64,000 bases of DNA from Terrimesophilobacter sp038243605 (GTDB lineage Bacteria > Actinomycetota > Actinomycetes > Actinomycetales > Microbacteriaceae). The position numbers and the translations under genes were made by a program. Below, piece by piece: positions 34,971 through 43,960 of this stretch (position 1 is the stretch's first letter; every line of letters begins with the position of its first letter). The notes below the pieces were generated by a model, which worked only from the letters and a program-made list of their open reading frames with translations, was not told the DNA's origin and made no database searches. The stretch covers positions 143,667 through 207,666 of the forward strand of contig JBBSQX010000003.1 of the NCBI GenBank assembly GCA_038243605.1. Direction: 5' to 3'.

Positions 34971-36335
34971 TTAGCCCGCCAAATAGTGAAGCATGGTGGC
35001 GCAGATCTTCATGCCATCCATGAACCGACTGAGTTCAAAGTTTTCGTTCGCCGCATGGTTGTTCTGGTCCGCGTTCGCGTACGGCACCAAAACTGACGGC
35101 ATCGAAAGGATGTCAGTAAAAACGTAGTTTGGCAGCGTGCTTCCGAGGCTCGGCACAACCAAAGGTTGGTGACTGGTGGCCTGCTCAATGGCGCGAGTGA
35201 TGAGCGCCACAGCTGGGTCGTCTATGGGAGTGCGTGACGCGGGCCCTGAACTGAGCTTCACCAGTTCAATAGAGCTGTCATGCAACGCCAAGTGTGCGCG
35301 GAGGAGAGCGAAGATGTGATCAGGTAGTTGGCCCGGCACGAGGCGCATATCTATGCGCGCCATCGCGCTCTGCGAAATGACAGTTTTCACGCCCGGACCG
35401 GTATAGCCACTGGAGATGCCGACAATCGTCATCGTCGGTAGCAGCATGAGTCTTTCGTAAAAGCCAACAGGGTGAGGTGGCGGAAGTTTGTTGATCCCAT
35501 AGGTTGCAAAATGCTCGCTCAAATCGAGTGGCAATGCTGCGAGATTGGATCGCTCGCGCTCTGTTGGCTGCGCAACATGATCGTAAAAACCTCGCACCGC
35601 AACGCGTCCATCCGGCGCCCACAGCGTGGCCAGGGCTCGCACAAGATTGGCTGCGGGGTCGGGAAGAAGCCCACCCTGACTACCAGAGTGAGCATCCTGA
35701 TTAGCACCGCGCGCGCGAAGTTCGACGCCAAGTTGGCCGCGGGTTCCCAGAACTAGCTGGGGTAGCCCACTGCGGTGAACCGGCCCATCAGAGGTGATCG
35801 CAATGTCGGCGCGCAACAAGGCCTTGTTGTTTCGCGCGAGTTCCGCAAGATGTGGACTCCCGATCTCCTCTTCACCTTCGATCAAGAACTTCACATTGAG
35901 GGGGAGTTCTCCGCGAGTGGCAAGAATCGCCCGAATACCTATTAGCTGTGCGAGGTGCTGGCCCTTGTTGTCGCTGCTGCCGCGGGCATACATCCGACCG
36001 TCGAGGAGTGTCGGCTCAAAAGGGGGGCTATTCCATTCGTCAGTGTTTTCTGCGGGCTGCACGTCGTAGTGCCCGTAAATAAGCACGGTGGGCAGGTTCG
36101 GGTTGACGATGCGTTCACCGTAGACAGCAGCCGGCCCGTAGCCTTCGATCAGTCGCGTTTCTAGTCCGCTCAATCGCATGCTTCGTTGCACTGCGTCCGC
36201 GCAGCGGGCAAGATCCTGGGTGGGCTGAGCGCTCACGCCCGCAATGCGCACCAGCTCAGCGAGCTCATTCACGGCCTCGTCGAAACCGTCAGCGAGGTGC
36301 TCGTAGACATCCACCAAGTCAACTTGTTGTTCCAT
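34971..36335 (-). CDS. M20-family metallopeptidase (dipeptidase-like)
   Basis: A 454-residue zinc peptidase of the M20 family. Metal-binding blocks are IYGHYDVQPAENTDEW (His, catalytic Asp), RGSSDNKGQHLAQL (bridging Asp) and EGEEEIGSPHL (catalytic and ligand Glu). A dimerisation-domain segment follows with QDAHSGSQGG. The family cleaves dipeptides, N-acyl or carbamoyl amino acids. ATG 36335 has GAGGA nine bases upstream; GTG 36341, overlapping the stop of the DUF35 gene, is an alternative. It is the last gene of a three-gene minus unit with the Ltp-DUF35 pair, so its substrate may be an amide conjugate fed to that route. Confidence 0.82.
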   Translation of the reverse strand: MEQQVDLVDVYEHLADGFDEAVNELAELVRIAGVSAQPTQDLARCADAVQRSMRLSGLETRLIEGYGPAAVYGERIVNPNLPTVLIYGHYDVQPAENTDEWNSPPFEPTLLDGRMYARGSSDNKGQHLAQLIGIRAILATRGELPLNVKFLIEGEEEIGSPHLAELARNNKALLRADIAITSDGPVHRSGLPQLVLGTRGQLGVELRARGANQDAHSGSQGGLLPDPAANLVRALATLWAPDGRVAVRGFYDHVAQPTERERSNLAALPLDLSEHFATYGINKLPPPHPVGFYERLMLLPTMTIVGISSGYTGPGVKTVISQSAMARIDMRLVPGQLPDHIFALLRAHLALHDSSIELVKLSSGPASRTPIDDPAVALITRAIEQATSHQPLVVPSLGSTLPNYVFTDILSMPSVLVPYANADQNNHAANENFELSRFMDGMKICATMLHYLAG

Positions 36336-36337
36336 AA

Positions 36338-36757
36338 TCACGCGTCCTCAACGTCGTCAAGCGGGCCAAAAATTGGCACTGGTGCTTGACCTTTTCTTTC
36401 CCTCCATGAAACCTGAACCCTGCTGCCGATCGCACAGTCATTTCTCGTGAGATTGGTGAGCATGCGTGGTCCTTCGTCAAGCTCGACGATGGCCGCGGTG
36501 TAGGGGGAAGAGAGCCCGAGCGCAGGGTTGGCGGGCAAGTGCACGATGGTGCGGGAATAGACGGTTCCGAAACCACTTGCTCGCACCCATTCCACTCGGT
36601 CTGAGTCGCAGGTGAGACAGAAGGCCCGAGGATAGAACTGGTGGGCGTGACAATCCTCGCACTGCTGGATTACCAGTTGATGCTTGCGCGCTGACTCCCA
36701 AAAGTACTCTGTGGTGGGGTCGCCCCACTCAATGACGTCATCACTTTGCTCAATCAC
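36338..36757 (-). CDS. DUF35 OB-fold zinc-ribbon protein
   Basis: A 139-residue DUF35 protein. The N-terminal rubredoxin-like zinc ribbon is CEDCHAHQFYPRAFCLTC and the OB-fold part follows (GTVYSRTIVH, YTAAIVELDEGPRML). DUF35 proteins pair with SCP2-type thiolases to form active aldolases or synthases. GTG 36757 overlaps the thiolase-like stop by eight bases; the frame is open further upstream but that part lies inside the thiolase-like gene. It is the likely partner of that protein. Confidence 0.8.
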   Translation of the reverse strand: MIEQSDDVIEWGDPTTEYFWESARKHQLVIQQCEDCHAHQFYPRAFCLTCDSDRVEWVRASGFGTVYSRTIVHLPANPALGLSSPYTAAIVELDEGPRMLTNLTRNDCAIGSRVQVSWRERKGQAPVPIFGPLDDVEDA

Positions 36758-37898
36758 GAACGAGCACCGCCGTCGCGGCGGTCGAGAAGAGGCCACCAAT
36801 TCCGTGTGTGAGACCGATGGTCGCTCCTTCAACCTGCCGTTGACCCGCTTCGCCGCGCAATTGGCGCACGGTTTCGATGACCAGCAGCAGTCCGAGAGCG
36901 CCCGGGTGGCAATATGACAAGCCGCCTCCGGAGGTAATCGAGGGGAGACTGCCTCCGGGGAGCAGATTGCCTTCCAGAGCAAAGGGCCCTGACTCGCCTC
37001 GTTCACAGAATCCGACATCCTCGAGTGCGAGGAGCACACTCATCGTGGTGGCGTCGTAGGGTTCAAAGACGTGCACATCTGATGAAGTGATTCCCGCCAT
37101 CTGGAACGCAGAACGTGCTGAGGCCACGCCCGGCGAGCTTTTAAGGCTCGGCAGCTGGGCAATGTGCCATTGGTGGTGGCTTTCGCCAGTACCTGCGATC
37201 CGGATGGGGGTCTTTTTCGCGTCTTTGGCCCGGGATCCTGCGGTCACGACTATGGCGCCGCCCCCGTCGGTGACGAGGCAGCAGTCAAGGCGATGCAACG
37301 GGTCGGAGATCATACGTGACTTCAGAACATCGTCAATGGTAAGTTGATCGCGTTTCCATGCTTTGGGGTTCATGCCCGCCCACGTTCTGGCATTCACGGC
37401 CACCGAAGCGAGTTGCTCAGGTGTTGTGCCGTACTCATACATGTGACGTGCCGCGAGTAGCCCGAATTGCCCGAGCGGTGCGGGAAGCCCATATGGCTGC
37501 TCAAACTGGGAGGACGTTGCCTTGGGGTTCCACTGGTTGAGCTTTCGAGTCGCGCGGGTTCGTTGTCGCGATGCATACACAATCAACGCAACCTTGCAGC
37601 GCCCGGTCTGGATCGCCGCAGTGGCATGACCGAGGAATGCGACAAACGCAGCACCCCCGAGGTCTGAGGAATCCGCGTAACCCGGCTGGATTCCCAGGTA
37701 TTCACCCACTTGAACTGAGCCTTCCTCGCCCAAATAGTTGACGAACAGCCCGTCAACATCGGACAACGTCAACCCGGCTTCTGCGAGTGCCTCGCGCGCG
37801 GCCATGGCAATCATCGAAAGCTCGGACTGGTCTTTCACCTCACCCAGTGGAGTTTCGGCCACGCCGACGATGTAGGTGTCTTTATCGTTTCTCAGCAT
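36750..37898 (-). CDS. SCP2-thiolase-like (Ltp) protein
   Basis: A 382-residue thiolase-superfamily protein of the lipid-transfer (Ltp) group. The nucleophilic Cys of thiolases is missing; that region reads YADSSDLGGAAFVAF. Later blocks EPYDATTMSVLLALED, SGGGLSYCHPGALG and LTHGIGGLFSTAATAVL match the group. Together with a DUF35 partner, Ltp2-type proteins catalyse retro-aldol cleavage of 3-hydroxyacyl-CoA, for example in steroid side-chain loss. ATG 37898 is preceded by AAGGA; GTG 37901 is just upstream. It is divergent from an acyl-CoA ligase. Aldolase activity is inferred. Confidence 0.8.
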   Translation of the reverse strand: MLRNDKDTYIVGVAETPLGEVKDQSELSMIAMAAREALAEAGLTLSDVDGLFVNYLGEEGSVQVGEYLGIQPGYADSSDLGGAAFVAFLGHATAAIQTGRCKVALIVYASRQRTRATRKLNQWNPKATSSQFEQPYGLPAPLGQFGLLAARHMYEYGTTPEQLASVAVNARTWAGMNPKAWKRDQLTIDDVLKSRMISDPLHRLDCCLVTDGGGAIVVTAGSRAKDAKKTPIRIAGTGESHHQWHIAQLPSLKSSPGVASARSAFQMAGITSSDVHVFEPYDATTMSVLLALEDVGFCERGESGPFALEGNLLPGGSLPSITSGGGLSYCHPGALGLLLVIETVRQLRGEAGQRQVEGATIGLTHGIGGLFSTAATAVLVRD

Positions 37899-37952
37899 CA
37901 CCTAGTGGTTCCTTTCCGAACGGGGCAGCTACCAAAGACTTTGTCTCATCAT

Positions 37953-37997
37953 ATAGACTATGTGTCTATCTAGCGATACAGTTTCGTATCTTGATAC
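37953..37997. promoter_or_regulatory. Inverted repeats in the divergent Ltp/ligase promoter region
   Basis: ATAGAC (37953-37958) pairs with GTCTAT (37964-37969). Next, GATAC (37975-37979) pairs with GTATC (37986-37990), and GATAC recurs at 37993-37997. The ATAC-N6-GTAT unit resembles ATAC-N5-GTAT at 41883-41895 before the binding-protein gene. The IclR regulator at 40889 is the candidate binder. Confidence 0.4.
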
Positions 37998-38061
37998 TGC
38001 GCTGTGGGCAGAGACGCTCGCAGAAATGTGCGCGGACGCGAGAAAGTAGAAATGAGGAACG

Positions 38062-39612
38062 ATGCGCGAAACCACGCTATCGACGGCGGTACCCATCACG
38101 TACGCGCAGCGGGTAGCCGACTTCGCTGACAGTCGCGGTGATGTCGTCGCTCTCATCTTTGTCGCACCGAATGGCAGCGAGAAGTCCGTGACCTGGAAAG
38201 AGCTCGATTCTCGGGCGAACCAGATGGCGCGGGCGCTCCAGGGCGTGGGAGTCGGGCCTGAATCCCTCGTCGCAATCTGCCTGCCCACCCGTGCGGAGCA
38301 CATCATCGCTGCGATCGCAGCATGGCGACTAGGCGCGTGCACTCTCCCTCTCTCCCCACAGCTCCCAGACAGGGAGCGCCGCGAGATCGTCGCGCTAAGC
38401 GAATCTTGGCGACACACCGTGGTGCTCGTCGAGCACGAAGTGAATGGCGGACTGGGACTGGATCAGCTAACTAATCTGGCGAGCCTTGACGACAGCCCGT
38501 TGCCGCAACTTACCGCGTCCCCTGGCAAAGCGATCTGCTCCGGCGGGTCGACCGGACGGCCCAAAATAATTCTTGACGACAGACCTTGGCACAAAGTGCC
38601 GGGGAGCGGAAGCACCCTCCACAGGTTTGGTTTGAGTGCAGACCAAGTTCAACTCGTCACAGGCCGCCTTTATCACAACATCTCCTTCGCCCTCACTCAC
38701 AACGGGCTATTCGAGGGGCACACCGTCGTATTAATGGAGAAGTTCGATGCGGCGCTTGCCGTGGACTTGATCGAACGACACAGGGTGTCGTTTCTCGGCA
38801 TGGTGCCGATCATTATGCAACGCATCGCGCGGCTTCCTGATCTTATGGAGCGCGACTTCTCCAGCATTGAGGCGTTTTACCACAGCGGCGCGATCTGCCC
38901 GGAGTGGGTCAAGCAAGTGTGGCTCACCTTGGTCTCCCCGGAGCGACAGTATGACTGTTACGGCGGGGCGGAAGGCACAGGCGTTGTCGCCATCCGAGGT
39001 GATGAATGGTTGCGAAAGCCGGGAAGTCTTGGCCGCCCAGTAGACACCAAGATGACTATTCGAGATAGCGAGGGCGCTCCAGTAGGGCCAGGCGAAATCG
39101 GTGAAATTTTCACCGGGCCAGAGCACACAGCGATGACCTTTCGCTACCTAGGCGCTGAGCCTCCGAAGGCAACTTCTGACGGACTCGTCTCACTAGGGGA
39201 CCTTGGGTGGGTTGACGATGACGGATTTCTCTTTCTCGCCGATCGAAGAGTTGATCTCATCATTACCGGGGGGGCAAACGTTTACCCCGCCGAGGTCGAA
39301 AGCGTGCTGTCGGAACATCCCGGCATCGCCGATGTTGCTGTCGTGGGTGTCGACGACGCCGAGTGGGGCAAGCAGGTTTACGCCATCCTTCTTCCCGTCG
39401 ACCTGAAGACTCCACCGACGGTGGAGGAAATGCGCGTGTACTGCCGCGAACGTCTTGTTCCATACAAAGTGCCGAAGACCTTCGAGTTCGTGTTGTCAGG
39501 GTTTCGGGATGAGTCAGGCAAAGTGCGGCGCTCTCAACTCGCCAGTTCTCGCAACGAATCAAGAACCGCAATTCCCCATGAATACGAAAACAGGAAAGAG
39601 TCCAGAGCATGA
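38062..39612 (+). CDS. Acyl-CoA ligase (AMP-forming)
   Basis: A 516-residue adenylate-forming ligase. The ATP loop is CSGGSTGRPKIIL, the adenine motif YDCYGGAEGTG, the hinge LGDLGWVDDDGFLFLADRRVDLIITGGANVYPAEVE, and the C-terminal part holds VRRSQLA where the catalytic Lys region lies (ESGKVRRS). The SGGSTGRPK loop is well conserved. It heads a plus-strand unit with an amidohydrolase and IclR regulator, each coupled by ATGA. It would activate the acid released by the hydrolases of this cluster. Substrate unknown; bile-acid/cinnamate-type CoA ligases share this motif set. Confidence 0.83.
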   Translation: MRETTLSTAVPITYAQRVADFADSRGDVVALIFVAPNGSEKSVTWKELDSRANQMARALQGVGVGPESLVAICLPTRAEHIIAAIAAWRLGACTLPLSPQLPDRERREIVALSESWRHTVVLVEHEVNGGLGLDQLTNLASLDDSPLPQLTASPGKAICSGGSTGRPKIILDDRPWHKVPGSGSTLHRFGLSADQVQLVTGRLYHNISFALTHNGLFEGHTVVLMEKFDAALAVDLIERHRVSFLGMVPIIMQRIARLPDLMERDFSSIEAFYHSGAICPEWVKQVWLTLVSPERQYDCYGGAEGTGVVAIRGDEWLRKPGSLGRPVDTKMTIRDSEGAPVGPGEIGEIFTGPEHTAMTFRYLGAEPPKATSDGLVSLGDLGWVDDDGFLFLADRRVDLIITGGANVYPAEVESVLSEHPGIADVAVVGVDDAEWGKQVYAILLPVDLKTPPTVEEMRVYCRERLVPYKVPKTFEFVLSGFRDESGKVRRSQLASSRNESRTAIPHEYENRKESRA

Positions 39613-40892
39613 GCGTTCAACCCTTTGCGCTGACGAATGCGCGACTCATCGACGGGATGGGCGGGCCCGTGCGGGAGCGATCGACAGTAGTTGTCGACGG
39701 AGACCGAATTGTCGAGGTCATGAACGACCGGGAGCTCCCGTCGACAATGCAGGTCACCGATCTTGCGGGGCACACTCTGATGCCGGGCCTTATCGATTGC
39801 CACATGCATCACGCGCCATGGGCGCAGAGTCTGGTGACACACCCAGAACCGCTCGGGCTGTTGATGTCGCGCACAGTTGCGGCACTGAAGGTCACGCTTG
39901 AGTCTGGTGTGACTACTGCGCGCGACCTCGGAGGGCTTGAGCGCGGCTTTGTGCAGGCCATCAACGAAGGGACGATCCCTGGTCCGCGACTGCAGACATC
40001 AGTCATCATTGTCTCCCCAACGAATTCACTGATGGATACCCACCCGGTGTCGGGCGGCGCCATAAGTGCGAGGGGCCGGTTCGAGAGCGTTCCCGGGATG
40101 CCGTTGCCGTGGTGTGATGGCCCCATTGCCGCCAGAGCGAAGGTGCGCGAGGTCATTCGAGCGGGGGCGGATGTCATCAAAGTTGCCATGACGGGCAGCA
40201 TGACCTTCCAGGCCCGCAGAACTCACCGACCTCTCTTTACCGAAGAAGAACTTGCTGCAATAGTTGACGAAGCGCACCTAGAGGGGCTACCAGTGGCGTG
40301 TCACGCCCACGGTGATCCAGGTGCGCTCATGGCGGTGCGTGCTGGCGTCGATACGATCGAGCACGGAACCTTTCTCACGGAAGAATGCGCGAGAGAGATG
40401 GCCGATAGGGGAACATGGTATGTTCCAACGATGTGCATCTCAGAGTGGCACAGCACCCTGTCTCAGGAGAGCGTTCGCGCTCACACTGCGCAGATGCCAG
40501 CTGCCCACCAAGAGAGCTTGGCGCTCGCCGTGCGCTTAGGCGTTCGCATTGCTGCCGGAACCGACACGAACAACAGTCACGGTTACGGCCGAACTGGCAT
40601 GGAGCTGGAGTTGTTGGTACGGGCGGGCATGACCGCGGCGGAGGCCGTTGCCGTGGCCACGGACAAATCAAGTCAATGTATGGGCGTTGCGCACGAGGTT
40701 GGCTCGATCACGGCTGGTAAGTTTGCTGATCTCTTGGTCGTTGACGGCGACCCTTACAGCGATGTTGGAATTCTTCAGGACCCGAGTCGACGTAAGGCCG
40801 TAATGAAGGGTGGAGTCGTCGTCTTTGGCTCACTTCCTAGTTCTGGAGAGACCGCGCGGGAGCTCCCTCCCTTGGCTGAAATGGTGACATGA
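39609..40892 (+). CDS. Metal-dependent amidohydrolase
   Basis: A 427-residue amidohydrolase of the imidazolonepropionase/Xaa-Pro dipeptidase-like group. Metal site: IDCHMHH (His-x-His), the carboxylated Lys in DVIKVAMTG, His in VACHAHGD, His in TIEHGTFL and Asp in AAGTDTNNSHG. All ligands are present. It would cleave an amide or cyclic amide bond in the cytoplasm. It is coupled to the ligase before it and the IclR gene after it, so its product is likely the acid that the ligase activates. The gene product lacks a signal peptide. Confidence 0.83.
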   Translation: MSVQPFALTNARLIDGMGGPVRERSTVVVDGDRIVEVMNDRELPSTMQVTDLAGHTLMPGLIDCHMHHAPWAQSLVTHPEPLGLLMSRTVAALKVTLESGVTTARDLGGLERGFVQAINEGTIPGPRLQTSVIIVSPTNSLMDTHPVSGGAISARGRFESVPGMPLPWCDGPIAARAKVREVIRAGADVIKVAMTGSMTFQARRTHRPLFTEEELAAIVDEAHLEGLPVACHAHGDPGALMAVRAGVDTIEHGTFLTEECAREMADRGTWYVPTMCISEWHSTLSQESVRAHTAQMPAAHQESLALAVRLGVRIAAGTDTNNSHGYGRTGMELELLVRAGMTAAEAVAVATDKSSQCMGVAHEVGSITAGKFADLLVVDGDPYSDVGILQDPSRRKAVMKGGVVVFGSLPSSGETARELPPLAEMVT

Positions 40893-41740
40893 CCGCTGCA
40901 TCACCTCACGAAGATCACGACGCTGCTGACGAGGGCACTGAACCACTTTCGCCTGGGGTGGGCGAGATTCCGCGCGCAACCGATTACATGGTCGGTCCGG
41001 TTGCTGCAGCCTTGGACATCATGCTGGAGTTTGAGCAAGGTCAGACTGATTTGCGCGTTGCAGATATCGCGCGCATGCATAAGCTGACGAGAAATAAGGC
41101 CTTCAGGCTAATTAAGACTCTTGAGTCCCGTGGATTCCTCCAACGAGTTGGCGATCACTATCGAGTGGGAACCCGTCTTCTTGCCCTTGGTGAGCAAGCA
41201 GCAAAGCCCATCGAGGCTCTCAAAGTTGCGGCGCAGCCTGAGTTGGAGCTGCTGAAGGCAGAAACCAACGAAACAGTGTATTTACTCGCGCCGGCGGGCA
41301 ACGACGCCATCTGCGTCGCGAGGATCGAGAGCAGTCATTACCTTCGCATTTCGATTGATGTCGGTGTAAAGCGTCCGCTTCACGCTGGTGCTGGTCAGAA
41401 GATGCTGCTTGCCGGGCAGGATGCGCAGCGGCTAGCGCTGGTGTTGAGTCGACAAGGGCTAGCGTTCACCGAGGAAACAATTACCAGTGAGGCCGATCTG
41501 ATTGCGGAGCTTGACGAGATCCGGCGGCGAGGCTACAGCCTGAGTTGGGGCGAGGTGGATTCTGGGGCTGGAGCTGTCGCGGCGCCGATATTTGATCACT
41601 CCGGGCAAATGGTTGCGTCCCTCGTTATCGGAGGTGCGATGTCTCGAATCGCTGACAAGTTGGATGGCGAACTTCGCGGCTTTGTTGTTGCTGGTGCCGC
41701 AAGGGTGTCTGCCGTTCTTGGTTTTCGTCAGGGTTCTTAA
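40889..41740 (+). CDS. IclR-family regulator
   Basis: A 283-residue IclR-type regulator with a 45-residue hydrophilic extension. The winged helix (about residues 46-105) has ALDIMLEFEQGQTDLRVADIARMHKLTRNKAFRLIKTLESRGFLQ. The effector domain has GVKRPLHAGAGQKMLLA and a closing DSGAGAVAAPIFDHSG, both typical. Such regulators respond to aromatic or small organic acids. It overlaps the amidohydrolase gene and probably controls the flanking transporter and divergent Ltp unit. Confidence 0.87.
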   Translation: MTAASPHEDHDAADEGTEPLSPGVGEIPRATDYMVGPVAAALDIMLEFEQGQTDLRVADIARMHKLTRNKAFRLIKTLESRGFLQRVGDHYRVGTRLLALGEQAAKPIEALKVAAQPELELLKAETNETVYLLAPAGNDAICVARIESSHYLRISIDVGVKRPLHAGAGQKMLLAGQDAQRLALVLSRQGLAFTEETITSEADLIAELDEIRRRGYSLSWGEVDSGAGAVAAPIFDHSGQMVASLVIGGAMSRIADKLDGELRGFVVAGAARVSAVLGFRQGS

Positions 41741-42029
41741 CCTCGCCGCCAGAAGTCATGGTCGAATTGCTGGCTCCGGACCATCACGGATCACGCGATG
41801 GCTGCTGCCCACCCGGGAGGCCGTTTCCCGCTCCAGAATGCGTGCCGCGTTGACCCATATTCAAGAAGTATATTCATGAGGTATACCAACTGTATGCATA
41901 GTGGTTGATCCTGTGCTACGCTCAACCGCAACTTGGATGAAGCGTTAACAAAAGGCTCGCACCAAGCCTCGTAATTCAACCGAGACCCGTTGGGGTCAGA
42001 ACAACCAACAATGCAATGGAGCAACGACG
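41741..42029. promoter_or_regulatory. Intergenic region upstream of the family-3 binding protein
   Basis: The 289-bp region includes an ATAC-N5-GTAT inverted repeat at 41883-41895, similar to one at 37976-37989, so a shared regulator is plausible. The first 110 bases show nothing notable. The leader of the binding-protein gene (about 41930-42029) is AT-richer and should hold its start of transcription. Confidence 0.4.
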
Positions 42030-42980
42030 ATGATGCAAACCAAAATTGCGAAGACATTCGCTGCACTGCTAGCGGTGGGCCTCGTGGCCACTGGTTGCAG
42101 CGCGACGGCAGAGGTGGCACCCAAAGAAACGGCTGCGGCGGCAGTGCCGATCTTTAGCCAAGAGATCCATGACGCGCTGCCACAAAGTATCCAAGACGCC
42201 AAAGAGCTGACGATTGTCATTAGTGGCGCGAACCCACCGTGGTGGGTTACCGATCCAGGGAAGGTCGGCGGATACACAGGGGCCGGCGCGCAACTTATGG
42301 AGCGTGTGAGCGAAATCATGGGCATCGACATCAAGGTCGCCGCTGTTCCTGACATTTCTGGTGCATTTGCCGCGATTAGCAGCGAGCGCTACGCCTTCGG
42401 CTTCTTTCCGTACGCAGACTCGATCGGTGGCCCTCGCGAACGCCCCGGCGCGGAGTTCGTCGATGTCGTGCAAGAAGTCGTTCCATTCCTCGTGTTGAAG
42501 GGCAACCCCAAGAAGGTTTCCAGCATGGACAAGCTTTGTGGTGTCACTGTTGCGGCACTCGTGAACGCTGCCACCTACAAGGCCGCTGAAGCGCAGAAGA
42601 TCAAGTGCGAAGAGAAGGGTGAGACGTTGGATGTACTCGGGGCTACCAGCGTTCCCAACGGTGTCTTGGCGATTCGCTCCGGACGTGCCGACGCATTCTT
42701 CACGGGAGGCGCTTCGCTCTTCTACGCTGCGAAGGAATCAAAGGGAGAGCTCGAAGTGGTGGGCGATGAATTCGGTAACGGATTCGAAGGCCAGTTCATG
42801 GGTGCGCTACTGACAAAGGACTCAGCACTTACTCAGCCGCTGCTCGCGAGTTTTCAGATTCTCTTTGACAGCGGCGAGTACGAAACGATTATGAAAGAGT
42901 GGGGTCTAGACCGCGAAATCCTCGACAAGCCAGGCGTAAACCTGTACTCCGAATGGCTCAAAGAGAACCCCATCAAATAG
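42030..42980 (+). CDS. ABC transporter substrate-binding lipoprotein (family 3)
   Basis: A 316-residue exported binding protein of the polar amino acid (SBP_bac_3) type. The signal peptide ends in the lipobox VATGC. The domain starts with ELTIVISGANPPWWVTDPGKVGGYTGAGAQLMERV, the usual layout. An atypical double Trp follows NPP. Two adjacent ATG codons (42030 and 42033) could start it. The permease and ATPase of the same importer follow. Given the ligase and amidohydrolase upstream, the ligand is likely a carboxylate or an amino acid conjugate (inference). Confidence 0.84.
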   Translation: MMQTKIAKTFAALLAVGLVATGCSATAEVAPKETAAAAVPIFSQEIHDALPQSIQDAKELTIVISGANPPWWVTDPGKVGGYTGAGAQLMERVSEIMGIDIKVAAVPDISGAFAAISSERYAFGFFPYADSIGGPRERPGAEFVDVVQEVVPFLVLKGNPKKVSSMDKLCGVTVAALVNAATYKAAEAQKIKCEEKGETLDVLGATSVPNGVLAIRSGRADAFFTGGASLFYAAKESKGELEVVGDEFGNGFEGQFMGALLTKDSALTQPLLASFQILFDSGEYETIMKEWGLDREILDKPGVNLYSEWLKENPIK

Positions 42981-43027
42981 TTATGTCGATACTGTCGAGA
43001 ACCAAGACCGAGGGGGAGGGCCCCATC

Positions 43028-43960
43028 ATGCACGCACCTGATGATCGTTTGGATGTGGCAACGGCACTCTCCCCGCGGCGCCCTTGGACCTGGGTGATCA
43101 CCATCTTCACCCTCGTCTTTGCGGCCCAGTTTCTTCAGCTGCTGCTCACCAACCCCAACTTTGAGTGGGATGTGGTTGGCCAGTTCCTGAACAGTGAAAC
43201 TGTGCTGCAGGGGGTTGTGATGACCGTGCTGCTTACTGTGGCAGCGATGGCCATCGGTCTGGTTCTCGGCGGAATCCTCGCCGTCTGTCGAATGGCAGAT
43301 AACACGATCCTGAAGATCATCGCCTCGTCGTACATATGGTTCTTTCGGGGGACTCCGCAGCTTGTTCAGCTGATCTTCTGGTTCAACATCGGACTTCTGG
43401 TGCCGGTGTTAAGCATTGGTATACCGTTTGGGCCTGCCTTCTTTTCCATCGAGTCCAATACCCTCATCACACCCCTCTTGGCCGCCATCGTTGGCCTTGG
43501 CTTGCATGAAGCGGCGTATCAAGCCGAGATTTACCGTGCAGGGCTTATGTCCGTAGACGAGGGGCAGCTCGAGGCCGCGAAAGCGCTCGGCATGAAGCCC
43601 GTGCGAGTGTTTTTTCGCATCCACCTTCCTCAGGCAATGCGGTTCATCGTTCCACCGACGTTTAATGCGATTATCGGAATGGTCAAGGGAACGTCGCTGG
43701 TAAGCGTTATCGGCGGGGCCGAGTTGCTCTTCTCGGTGCAACAAATTTACAGCCAGACGTATCAGACGGTTCCACTGCTCATCGTCGCATGCGTGTGGTA
43801 TTTGTTCATCACGACAGTGCTGAACGGAGTGCAATTCTTTATCGAACGTCATTACGGTCGTGGGGCAAGTCGTAATGCCAGCACCTCAAGACTTGGGCGA
43901 CTACTTGATCGACGCGCATTGGTGCGAAGCCAGAACCTGGCACGAGGGAGCGAGTCATGA
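43028..43960 (+). CDS. ABC transporter permease (amino acid type)
   Basis: A 310-residue permease with about five to six membrane segments. The His/Glu/Arg-type marks are IWFFRGTPQLVQLIFW in the middle and EAAKALGMKPVRVFFRIHLPQAMR as the ATPase-contact EAA loop. I chose ATG 43028 because a very strong GGGGGAGGG stretch is just upstream; an in-frame ATG at 42983, three bases after the previous gene, would add 15 residues. Its end overlaps the ATPase gene by ATGA. Confidence 0.85.
   Translation: MHAPDDRLDVATALSPRRPWTWVITIFTLVFAAQFLQLLLTNPNFEWDVVGQFLNSETVLQGVVMTVLLTVAAMAIGLVLGGILAVCRMADNTILKIIASSYIWFFRGTPQLVQLIFWFNIGLLVPVLSIGIPFGPAFFSIESNTLITPLLAAIVGLGLHEAAYQAEIYRAGLMSVDEGQLEAAKALGMKPVRVFFRIHLPQAMRFIVPPTFNAIIGMVKGTSLVSVIGGAELLFSVQQIYSQTYQTVPLLIVACVWYLFITTVLNGVQFFIERHYGRGASRNASTSRLGRLLDRRALVRSQNLARGSES

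Noticed and set aside
36750..37898. Calling the 36750-37898 protein an ordinary acetyl-CoA acetyltransferase
   Set aside because: The nucleophilic Cys is absent and the gene is coupled to a DUF35 partner, which fits the Ltp group instead.
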